Origin: Phanerochaete sordida
Lineage: Eukaryota; Basidiomycota; Agaricomycetes; Polyporales; Phanerochaetaceae
Direction of reading: 5' to 3'
Assembly (NCBI GenBank): GCA_019973155.2
Contig: BPQB01000051.1
Coordinates: 62,001 to 126,000 of the forward strand
Length of the DNA: 64,000 nt
The notes under the pieces were generated by a model. The model ran no database searches and was not told the DNA's origin. It saw only the letters and a list, made by a program, of their open reading frames with translations. Positions within the stretch are counted from its first letter, which is position 1, and each line of letters opens with the position of its first letter. A program made the position numbers and the translations under genes. This document shows positions 20,157-29,536 of the stretch, one piece after another.

Positions 20157-20869
20157 TCACGAGTCATGACTGTGGTTCAGATTGACTAGAAGAGGAGACC
20201 TACAAAGATGCACCTGAATACGTAGGTGCTCCGCGCGACGAAGAAGCTGCGGGCGAAAGACGGCGGGCGCGCACTTAGCCATCTGGAGCGCCAGTGTGCT
20301 CCGCTTCTGCGCTTGGAGTATGTGCTGGACGGGATCGGCGGAACGATACGCTGTCCGAGGCTCGCGGTCCTCCCATGCTAGCTCCGTCTTCGATCGGCGT
20401 TGGGTCTCCGCGCAGGCAAGGTCGTTTTCTGCCGCATGATATAGTGTGTAGAAGGCTCGAACCGGAGCGCGAGCGGCCGACGGGCTGTGACCCAGGGCGT
20501 CGTACGATTGGGCAAGAAGCCCAGACGTTAGGATCCGAGGATTGCATCGGATAATGAGCCACGGATTGGCTTGAAGGCTAGCGACGTAGGGCATATTGTT
20601 AGCATGGCATCGCTTGCCTACACGATAGCATATGCGTACCTCCACACGCCTGTCTTGCTCGCCCCGATAGACAATCCATCCGCAACAATCCTGATGGCAG
20701 CACGTCTGATGTCGGCCGAGGCTTCCAACAATGACCGTATCGCAGCCTCCGAATCGAGAAGGGCGCTGCTGATCTGGGAGGCCTCCATGAAAGCTTCGTC
20801 GAGACAGCTGACGACCGCGTGCTAGACGATGAGGTAGATGATCTCGATGGGAAGCACCAGTGGAGGCAT
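20157..20869 (-). pseudogene. Family P copy PF, decayed (relative of PG)
   Basis: Read on the minus strand from ATG 20869-20867 the sequence gives MPPLVLPIEIIYLIV, then an in-frame TAG (20824-20822), then 'HAVVSCLDEAFMEASQ', 'LLEASADIRRAAIRIVADGL' and 'GVWR' followed by a gtacgc donor. The next exon gives 'AFYTLYHAAENDLACAETQRR' and 'PAVFRPQLLRRAEHLRIQV', aligning with 'IFYPLYHTATHDLRSAYNRLR' and 'LPAYRAQLLKRADDLQVQ' of PG. The nonsense codon falls where PG has an open first exon, and the first intron of the family seems to be missing. A long open frame in another register of the same strand crosses this region but has no family resemblance. I read it as a pseudogene. Confidence 0.6.
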
Positions 20870-21650
20870 CCTGTACTACGGCAGGAAGCAAGGTGAGGTG
20901 ACTGACCCGACATGGTGAATACAGGACGGGACTTATACCGTCCTCGCGCCCGAGCACAGATAGCCGCTGCCTCCAAGTCGCCAGCGTATACCACGCTCGG
21001 CCGTCTCCAGGGATAGTCGCGCCCATTCCCGCCGAGTGCCAAGATCTAAGCTCCACCTGACGTGGTAGGATGGCGGGCGGCGCGCTGTTGATTTCCCTGA
21101 GCGCTGCACTGTTACACCGGCGGGCAGCCCTCCGGGTCAATGAAGGACGGCCAAGCGGAGAATCGTGGGAAGCTGGTCGTCTGCTCAGTCTACGCAGGAT
21201 ACTCAACAGCGGCAGAACTAAAAGAAACGGACATATAACTCCCTACGCCGATCGTTCGGCCCTCGCCTACATGGACGGCTGCCATGGCATTGAATGTTGT
21301 AATATCTGATGTCCTGGTGTAGGTATGAAGCCCGATGAGAACATCGTCAAGAGTGCGGACTGCGCAGCGCACCGGTTCAGGTCGATAGCTGTCCGCTCCT
21401 GGCTTATGGCTGGAGGAACGACAATGTCTAGACACGTCTCCGCGGACAGCCTTACGGTGCGCTCTCGCCCAAGCGTGTGACCCCACGGCGGGCGGCGACG
21501 GAGACGCGATGGGAAGACTGCGCAGAGCGTGATATGAATATATTATAGCAACGGTGTACAGTCCGGACCTAGTCTACAAGAGTAAGTATCCAAGCAGAAA
21601 ACCATAGGGCGATCTATCGACGTACCAAGGGAATGACTGCTGGACGAGCA
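20870..21650. other. No gene recognised
   Basis: Only short overlapping frames without resemblance to neighbours are present. It separates the family P cluster from the first DUF6535 copy. Confidence 0.45.
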
Positions 21651-22411
21651 TCAAATAGCGCACAACGAGTCGTGTTGGGCCAAAGTCGGACAGTGTCTGT
21701 CGCGCGTAAGTGGCATTCCGTGGACTTCGTCCCCACACTGCCGTCGCATTCGTGAGATGACCATCGACATCCTGCGACAGTGCACGCTGGAAGACACGGA
21801 AGCTTCTGGTATGCGTACTGGATTAACGGATGGACATTCTGCTAAACTCCGAGGGCTCGAACAATGGCCGTGGGCTTCCGACTGCTCGTGTGCGATGCCG
21901 AGGTACGTGAATCTCTCGCGGGATCGCTGGAGTGTATCTTCAACGGAAAGCGCGAGTTCTCGAAGGACCTGTCCGGCGGATGTTAAGACAATCGGCGTGC
22001 TGTCGTCCCCATTGCACAGCCATCCTGCGACGCCGTCGAAGAACATGGCGAAATACTCGGCATTGAAAGCAGTGAGGATGGCGGAGAGCAGACCGACCTG
22101 GTCACCGAGCGTCAGGCTCTCTAGCAAAATAATGGAGAAGAGAGGCGCACAAAGAATAGCAAGGAATCAGTATCCTCCACATAATCCTCGATTTCGGGAG
22201 TGTCATGTTGGGCGAGGTGCTTTTCTATCTCCTCCCAGCCGGAATCGACATCGTCTTCCGGTACTAGATGTTGTCTGTGATCAAATTTCACGCAGAACCT
22301 GGGTAGATACGTACGCCATATCGCTGATTTTATTTTGGCGGCAGGAATGCACGTCGTCTCGAAGGAGGCACTCGGCAGATGGACGAAGGGAAGAACAGCA
22401 GCCGCGCGCAC
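21651..22411 (-). pseudogene. Truncated DUF6535 gene copy
   Basis: On the minus strand, 'GWEEIEKHLAQHDTPEIEDYVEDTDSLLFF' matches the conserved N-terminal segment of the full DUF6535 genes here (for example 'GWDGIEAHVEENDQGKMKGYSEDIDGLLVF'), followed by a gtgcgc donor at the same position and an exon 'VGLLSAILTAFNAEYF' equivalent to 'AGLFSAILTAF'. After this the expected 'FFVSLVLSLAAALFGILVKQW' membrane segments are absent; the frame runs on to a stop at 21651 without resemblance. So only the 5' part of the gene is recognisable. It is oriented away from the intact copy that begins about 0.8 kb to its right. Confidence 0.6.
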
Positions 22412-23251
22412 TGCCAGCGTGGTAGGGCGCCCAAAGGCGCGATGTCTAAATATGGAAATCGGCGGGATCGGGCATAGCCGGGCTGCTTTGAGGCCCCGAG
22501 TTCCCGACCGCTATGGCACTGTCTCCATCTTTTCTCACACAACCGAGCACGGTTCCTCGACTTTAGCGTCGGCGATATTTTCTGCCTCGTTCGTGAGACT
22601 ATGCGCAGCCCATCTCCAGCCACCGAAGGTGCTGCAAGCTAACAGCCTCGCGCCATCAGCAAGCCGACTCGAACATGGATTACCCTCGCTGCGCACAGGC
22701 GCGCCATGCCGCGAGCACTGAGATTTTCGTTGCCGAAAGCCGACAAAAGTAGACGTCAGGGACTTCTTAATCCTCTTTAAATCACAAATTTGTGGCCGTA
22801 TATTTTTGCGATCCGCGGGAGCGGCAAGCATTAGACGTCCTCCGGCGTTTCAAACAGGTTCGAGGTACGTTCCAGGACCGAGCTACTGTATCGCGGAAGC
22901 ACTTCTGATTCTGGCTCGTAGCTCACGGTTTGGTTCTGGGGAATGGAACCTATCATTCTGCGCCTCGTGTTGCGCTTCCATGCCTTCAAGAAACGCGCGG
23001 CAAGATCGTCTACACACTGCGCATATGGTATGTCAGCCTTGCAGCCGTGTATGTGCGATATACAATGCCTAATATTCCTGCAGGATATCTACATAATCTT
23101 TGTGAGGTGCGCACTGCTGCACTTCCAAGGCACGGGGTCGGCGTGAATTCGAACCATGTCAGCTGCCGTTGACCCGGCCAAATCCTATCGAGTACATGCT
23201 CGAGTTTTCTATGGCGGAGAACAAGGTTCGTCCCACCAGTGCCCCATGACA
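22412..23251. other. Divergent intergenic region between two DUF6535 copies
   Basis: Some open frames span this stretch but none resembles a family member. It may hold upstream exons of either DUF6535 copy, which I could not fix. Confidence 0.4.
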
Positions 23252-26017
23252 GCACGGATAAGCTCAATGCTCATAAAGGTCAAAGCTTCCGTGCCGCAGA
23301 GCGACTCCCCTCTTCCAAATCTGCTGCGCCCACTCCAGCGACGATGGGGAGCTCAGGCCGGGGTGAAAGCCGCAGGAAAGATGCGCATCCAGAGGTATGT
23401 CTCCCTCGTTCTTAGACTTGTTCAATCATGTAACTGAATTTCCATGACCATGCTCAGGGATCGTCTGTTCTATCTGACTGGGCTGGGATCCAAGCACATG
23501 TTGCAGAGGAGGATGAAGAGCGTATCCGGGGATATTCAGAGGATATCGACGCAATGCTGCTTTTCGTGAGTCGCTCCATCCGTGGGGGAACGTCGCTAAT
23601 TGTAAGATGAGCACAGGCTGGCCTCTTCTCCGCAATACTCACGGCATTCCTCGTTGAGGTTTACCAGCAGCTACTGCCATCGACAGGCGAAATGTTGAAC
23701 CACCTCCTCGCGCAGAATAACGAGCTCCTTGCTGCGAACCATCGCCTCCTCAACCAAGGCTTCTCGGCTATGCTTACACAAGCGTCATTCAGTCCCAGTC
23801 CCGCAGTACTAGCAGAGCGGCCTCCCTTATTCACGTCTTCTACCACGGCCCGCGTCATCAACGCCCTCTTCTTCGTTAGCCTGGTGCTCAGCCTCGCGGC
23901 TGCGCTCTTCGGGATCCTCGTCAAGCAGTGGTATCGACACTACATGACGTGGCACTCGGCGCTCTCCTCGCCGCGCGAGAACGTGCTCGTCCGCCAGTTC
24001 CGCTTCGAAGCGTGGCAGGTCTGGGACGTCGCGATCGTCGTGTCCATGGCGCTCGCGCTGCTCGAGACCGCGATGACACTCTTCCTCATCGGCATCATCC
24101 TCCTCCTCTGGACGCTCGACAGCGTCGTCGCCATCTGCGTCACGGTCGCGACGTCGCTCTTCCTCATCGTGCAATGCATCTTCACACTCCTTCCCGTTAT
24201 GTTCCGGCGCTGCCCGTATCGAACGCCAACAGCCTGGTCGGCCGTACTTCTGTTCACCCTCATCACGCGCGGACCATCGTACTGCGTCCAGGGGGCTAGA
24301 GTGCGGTACGAGTCGCTTTGCAAGCGACGGAACCGGAGCAGTGAGTGCTGGAGCGATCTACGCATCTTCACGATGTTAATCTTCGTAGCAGAGCATGGAG
24401 TCTCGACTGGCTCTGTTATCAAGGAGCTCAGTCGTGTAGATCACGCAATGAAGCTCGAGGTCTCTCCCACATCACCTTCTGCGGCACCCTCTATCATCGA
24501 GAAGGCTCAGACAGACCGTCCGGATGGCAGCAAGGCGCTATTGCGGGGCATGTCGTGGCGCACGCGAGACATACAGAGCTGCAAGACCATGCACCGCGGC
24601 ATCCATCAGCGCCTTGACCTGACCTCCCAAGTCCTGAATACAACGACGCGCATCGCAGAGCGCATCATCCGCGAGTTCGTTCCACTCCCGAAGGACATCA
24701 GTGACTTCAAGGAGATGACCGATCTCCTCTCCGAGCTGGTCGCGACGTACGGCGACCAGTCCAACAGCTCTTTTCTCGAGGAGCTAGGCGAGATGGGCTT
24801 CCTCCTCGGCGCGCTGTTTTGGGTCCAGAAGTCGGCGCAAGACATGCAGACCAACCGGTACATCGAGCAGTGCAGCCGTGTCGAGCTGCGCGACAGCCAG
24901 GGAAGCCTCAAGTGGTTCCTCAAGGCGTTCTCCTCTACCGGGCCGTACGCGAAGGTCTCGACGGCTACCGTGGACAAACTTCGGCTCTTCCTTCTCCAGT
25001 TTGTGCTCTGCGGCATCGGTTTCCCCGTAACGTCTGGCGTGCAATTCGAGGCCTACGATGAGGCTCTTCAGACACGCAGAGTATCGTTTTCTGCTGAGGA
25101 CGATCGTCTTGGTCAGTGTTACTTCCAGCATGATAGGAGGTTCTCGCTGACCATAGCCATGCTGGCGTGCAGTCATCTCCAAAGGCGAGACGCAGGACGG
25201 GGACTACGAGTCCCTGCTGGTCAACTACTTCGGCTCCCGCTTCGAGCACGCGAACGAAGACCGACTGAAGATGTTCGTTCTCACCGCGACGAGATGGCTA
25301 TCCGGCTACGGCATCCCTGGCGCATCACAGGAGACCGTCGAGGACATCTTGGACAAGATGATCCGCGCTGCCAAAGCTCTCGCAAGAGGACCCAGGCAGA
25401 ACACCACGCGACCGTCCTTCCTCTACTGGATCTGGGAGCTGGCAGGCGAGAAGGAACAGCTCTCAAGCCTCTACAGCGCGCAGTATTGTACGCTACTGCA
25501 CGCGCTCGAGAAAGCGTACGTCGGCGGAATGTTCAGCGCCGACGAGCGCAACATCAAGCACAGCCTCCACGTGCAGCTGCGTGCCGCGCATCACGCGCTG
25601 GCCACGCCCTGCCCGACGCTCCGTTGTCAGTGGGCCGCACATACGTCCTGTCCTGGCGAGCCCCGCAACCACTACCGCGGCTGTCCGCTCCTCAAGCAGC
25701 ACCGGCGTTCGCGCGCGCTCTGGCGCCGCGCGAAGGCCGTCATCACCGTGCTCCGCATGCGCCGCGCCTGGTTCCACGGCCATCTGCGCTGGCGCCAGGC
25801 GATCCTCGCTGTACTCTTCGTAGTCCGTGTACAGCGCACCGCGAGCTCTCCCGAAGCAGTGGCCAGGCGTGCGACGACCAGCGGCAGCAGCACGAGGAGT
25901 CATGGTCATCATCTCCGTCCGCATCTCCATCATTCCTCGTCGACGGGCGGGACACAGGATCGAGAGTCAAAGGACTCGAATCCTGGGACTGTTCTGCCAC
26001 TCTACAGGCACTCATGA
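23252..26017 (+). CDS. DUF6535 domain membrane protein, copy 1
   Basis: The 5' end is not resolved. An exon ending '...RRKDAHPE' (donor GTATGT at 23395) is followed by 'GSSVLSDWAGIQAHVAEEDEERIRGYSEDIDAMLLF' and a GTGAGT donor, then a large exon starting 'AGLFSAILTAFLVEVYQQLLP'. Membrane segments follow: 'VINALFFVSLVLSLAAALFGILVKQW', a pair around 'VAIVVSMALALLETAMTLFLIGIILLLW', and 'VVAICVTVATSLFLIVQCIFTLLP'. This order is the DUF6535 signature known from basidiomycetes. A long soluble part follows, an intron at 25112-25172, and a last exon with 'LYWIWELAGEKEQL', 'LLHALEKAYVGG' and a Cys/His cluster (CPTLRC-W-H...C). The stop is at 26015-26017. Function is unknown; location in a membrane is predicted. 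It is the most complete of the four copies. Confidence 0.72.
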
Positions 26018-26512
26018 CTGTTATCCCTGATCTTAGGTATACTACGGTCAATTTCGTACACGCTGCGCAGTTGTAGTCATAGGATATCATGACATTATTT
26101 GCCTGATCGCTGTTTGAGATTCATGCGCCCACATTATCTGGATTGCCTGAGTGAAGACTGCATCCGAGATAACTTCCAGCCGCGGCATTTGACGTGAGGG
26201 ACATGATGTGCCTGACCTAATGGCACCGTTGTGAGCCCTTCAGTCACCGTAGGATTTCCACGATGTCGATGTTCATTTTTATCTGACTGGTTTCTACCAT
26301 CTCGGTCAGATGGGATGTTGCTCTTAGACCACGACGAACACTTAACAGTCAAAGACATATGTTATTCCTGTCTATTTTCAAATCTAGCGTTCTTTGCGCT
26401 CACCCACGGGCTGAGTTGGCGTCGATGGCGCAGTCGCACCGTTGAACAGTGCGCGAAATTCTACCAAGGCCGGCTGTCTCCATCTCAGTCGAGCTGCCTC
26501 GAAGCCGATAGC
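26018..26512. other. Intergenic region, no gene
   Basis: AT-richer spacer between the DUF6535 gene and the secreted-protein promoter. No feature recognised apart from the TATA box at its right edge. Confidence 0.5.
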
Positions 26513-26520
26513 TATAAAAG
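26513..26520 (+). promoter_or_regulatory. TATA box of the 26.65 kb secreted-protein gene
   Basis: TATAAAAG lies 139 nt upstream of the start codon at 26652. Related minus-strand genes at 38.7, 45.2, 46.6 and 49.0 kb also have a TATA element about 110-125 nt upstream, suggesting a shared core promoter. Confidence 0.6.
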
Positions 26521-26651
26521 ACGATCCACAGCTCCATGGGATTAGCAGAGCCGGTCTCTACACCCTAGGTCTGTCCTCTCTTAGACTCAGAGCTCGAGCA
26601 CGTCCCCTGACTCCGTTTAGTTGCCCTAGAATATCACATCAGTTTTCGACC

Positions 26652-27034
26652 ATGCAGCTGCACGCCAACATTCCACTTGTCGCTGTCATAGCCCTTCTGG
26701 CCCTCTCCTCCGACCTTCGGTTTGGCGTGCACGCGGCGCCGACAGCAGCTCTCAGTGTAGCACAGCGGCCAAGAGGCGACTCAATTGGCACGGCGTTTGG
26801 TGGTTCGCCCAATATTGACAAAGAAGAGGAGCTTCTGCGCGAGCTTGACGTCAGGTACGTGTTTTGAGACTCTAGGCCACGGCCGCAATCTAGTACTGAT
26901 ATTCCGAGATAGCGACGGAACTTTCTCAATATAGTGCGAAATTGCCGTGTTCAGCTGCTATTCTAGAACCTGAATCCTTTGTGCGAGGAGCTCGACACTC
27001 TTCATATTCTTTGGTCACAATGATTAGGTCTTAA
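26652..27034 (+). CDS. Small secreted protein (family S2), two exons
   Basis: Exon 1 (26652-26854) starts MQLHANIPLVAVIALLALSS, a typical signal peptide with a hydrophobic core ending near 'GVHAAP'. A GTACGT..ATAG intron (26855-26934) joins exon 2 (26935-27034) in frame, giving 303 nt and 100 residues. The mature part contains 'IGTAFGGSPNIDKEEELLREL', which resembles the motif 'G..(S)G.P.I...VE..LR' of the minus-strand genes at 38.7, 45.2, 46.6 and 49.0 kb. The protein is predicted to be exported. One Cys is present, so it is not a disulfide-rich effector. Function unknown. The signal peptide is clear; exon 2 rests on splice consensus and frame only. Confidence 0.6.
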
Positions 27035-27424
27035 GCATTGGTGCTAGGATCAAGCATGCCAGTGGTATGCGCTGGCCTCAGATAGATCTAGCAATATGCG
27101 AGACATAGTTGACATATGTTCGTTTTTATGCGAAGCCGACCACGAATCGCTCTCTGGCTCGCGATGGTCTGCGGTTAGAGAATACGCAAGTACAAGGATG
27201 GCAGAAGGAGTAGCAGATCAAAACGATGGAAGCGATTTCTGCAGGGCGAGACCAAGGCGTGCAGATCTGCAAAAACATACGAACATGGACCGCGCTGTAT
27301 GGTTGCATCCCAATGTAGTGCTATTTGGCCCGGCTGTTGTGAGCTACGAATTCGTGAGCGAGGCGTGGTGCAGATGGTAATGCCGTAGCGTACCATAGGT
27401 ATAGCTTTTGCGCCACCGTCTGTG
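27035..27424. other. Intergenic region, no gene
   Basis: I see no supported feature between the secreted-protein gene and the convergent F-box gene. Confidence 0.5.
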
Positions 27425-29044
27425 CTAGTAGTCTTCCTCCGAGTCCGTCTCGTCGTCTGCGTAGTCCCCTCGAGCGCAGAGTTCGGACGCCGCGCCTTCA
27501 TATCCGCTCGGTACCTTCACAGATACTGAGGGAAAGACTCGTGTGAACAGGTCGAGGACGTCTTCTGAAAGCTCTTCAGCAACACCGGAGACAGACAGCT
27601 TGTTGAGCTTCGACGGCGGAGGAAGACCTGGCGCCCCCACGCGCACGGACGTCTCCTCAATCTCAAGCGGTAGTCCCAGCGTGTGCAGGTCGGGACAAAA
27701 GCGGGCGAAGGGGAGTAGGTCGTCGGTTTGGAGGAGAGTTCGACGTTCGAGGTGGTCCGGGAAGTACACCTTGTCGGAGATTCGGAGGCACTGGAGACGG
27801 GGCCAGGAACGCGCCATGGTTGCCGCGTCGCCTGAGGAGAGCATCGCCGACACGCCGCGCATCTCCAGCGTCTCGAGCTTGCGTAGCGTAAGCAGCGGCG
27901 CAAGCATTAAAGCTCCGAGGATGTGCTCGTTCTCCGGAGGCGGTGCTAGATTGAACCCGTCCAGTGTGAACGCATGCAAGTGCGTGAACCGCGACAAGTC
28001 CCGGAGGATGGCGTGAATCTGGCTCGCGGCAGGACGAAGGTCTGTCCTGTAGTCGAGCCTAACGTCGTAGTGGATCTTCAGCTCTTGCAGGACGGGTGCT
28101 CCTACTTTTCCCAAGAATGGGATCAGGAAGCGTTCCGTAGCGTTATTGATGGTTATGGATAGTTTTTCGAGGGCGGGGAAGGGGAGGGACGTGGCCCCTG
28201 TGTCAGAGATGTCAACAAGCCGCAGTTCACGCAGCGTAGGAAGGGACGCCAGGTGAGGAATAGCCTGATAGCAGGGGATCTGGATGTCTTGGGACACGAG
28301 TTTCCGCAACTTCATAAGACCACGGGACAGCCTCTGCGCAAACCTGCTCCTTCTGGTGTGGGAGGCGAGGGTCATGTCGAGATAGATGGTCTCAATTGTC
28401 GATGTTATGTCAATGTAGATGGTCTCGAGTGTTGAGGCGCAATTCGGCAGAGCGTCGGCTAGAGGCCCGATGGCATCTTCATGAAGCGCGAGGAGCCGTA
28501 GATGGCGTAAGGGAGGGCGTATGAGAAAGTTGTAGTGGTCAAATCGAACCTCCCAGTGCGAGATCAGGGTATGCATATTCGGAAGAAATTGTGCGCCGGG
28601 GTAATGCGTCATGACCGTGCCCCAATACGGCGCCGAACGTGCGTTTTGAGGGTACGCGAGCGCGGCGGCAATTGAGACCGACAAAGGGCAGTCCGGTACA
28701 CGTACACGACGAGCGTACTGCGCAAAGCGCTGCCACGCGTCGCGAGAGGGCGGCTTCGCGAGCTTCTGCGTGCAGATTTTGTAATTAGCGACCATGCAAC
28801 GACATATCTTAAAGCCCCTCACCAACTGCAGTAGTCCGTTCACGGTCTCCGTGGTCATGGTGCCTTCCGGCAAGATGCGGATCAGGTACTCGGGTTCGCG
28901 CAGAGTCCTCCACAGCGCATTCATTGCGGGATCGAAGAACGCTTGGCACGTCAAAGACATCCGCAGGAGCGACGCATTATCCCGCTCTCCGAAGCTGTCA
29001 GCAGCTGCCTGGAGGACTTCGGGGCTCTGGAGACAACGATGCAT
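27425..29044 (-). CDS. F-box-like / leucine-rich protein 1
   Basis: The gene starts at 29044 (MHRCLQSPEVLQAAADSF). The N-terminus has the F-box-like motif 'LLRMSLTCQAFFDPAMNALWR', the segment that in known F-box proteins binds Skp1 in SCF ubiquitin ligases. Exon 1 is 222 nt (28823-29044), the same as in F-box copies 2 and 5, followed by a 57 nt intron (28766-28822: gtgagg...cgcag) and a large exon to 27425. Splicing gives 520 residues. The intron is a multiple of three without stops, so the unspliced message would add 19 residues. The large exon has irregular leucine-rich repeats ('LRHLRLLALHEDAI', 'LPTLRELRLVDIS', 'LRKLETLEMRGV', 'LQCLRISDKVYF') that probably form the substrate-binding surface, and an acidic C-terminus (DDETDSEEDY). 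Confidence 0.8.
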   Translation of the reverse strand: MHRCLQSPEVLQAAADSFGERDNASLLRMSLTCQAFFDPAMNALWRTLREPEYLIRILPEGTMTTETVNGLLQLVRGFKICRCMVANYKICTQKLAKPPSRDAWQRFAQYARRVRVPDCPLSVSIAAALAYPQNARSAPYWGTVMTHYPGAQFLPNMHTLISHWEVRFDHYNFLIRPPLRHLRLLALHEDAIGPLADALPNCASTLETIYIDITSTIETIYLDMTLASHTRRSRFAQRLSRGLMKLRKLVSQDIQIPCYQAIPHLASLPTLRELRLVDISDTGATSLPFPALEKLSITINNATERFLIPFLGKVGAPVLQELKIHYDVRLDYRTDLRPAASQIHAILRDLSRFTHLHAFTLDGFNLAPPPENEHILGALMLAPLLTLRKLETLEMRGVSAMLSSGDAATMARSWPRLQCLRISDKVYFPDHLERRTLLQTDDLLPFARFCPDLHTLGLPLEIEETSVRVGAPGLPPPSKLNKLSVSGVAEELSEDVLDLFTRVFPSVSVKVPSGYEGAASELCARGDYADDETDSEEDY

Positions 29045-29536
29045 GCGAGACTACAGTCTACTACAGATGCAGGGAAAGCGAGTCGTATCAGAGATTGCGT
29101 AGCAGACGTATTCGAGACGTACCAGATTTGTTTGCACTTTCGTGAACAATTTTTCGGCCGGGTTTGGCCGTGCTGAACTTGCAGTCAGCTACGTCGACTG
29201 CACTGTTCGAAGATGAGCCCACTGAGATGAGTCGAGGGTCGAACATAACGTCGCACGGTAGACGGTTTCGGTACCGGTGAACGTTGAAGAAGTCGTGACG
29301 AAGGTGAAGCGATGGACGTCGCTCGCGTATTCGTTCGTCACGTGACCGAGCCACCGTCATGGGCCATGGCACTCCCAGAGTCGTAGTTCGCAGATGCTCT
29401 CGTAGCCCGAGCCTGAAGGACACCACAATGATAGAATATATGCAGTACTAGGTACGCAGTAGATCATACGAAGGGTGTTAGGCGTACCATGTCTAAGGTC
29501 TTCGAGCTCCAAGCAAGGCTACGCTGCTGAGCAATA
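29045..29536. other. Intergenic region, no gene
   Basis: I see nothing supported here. It contains the upstream region of F-box 1 and the 3' end of DUF6535 copy 2. Confidence 0.45.

Noticed and set aside
20157..21206. Long minus-strand frame of 349 codons read as one protein
   Set aside because: Part of it is in a different register from the parts that match family P; the match requires splicing and crosses a nonsense codon. The single-frame protein has no resemblance to anything nearby.
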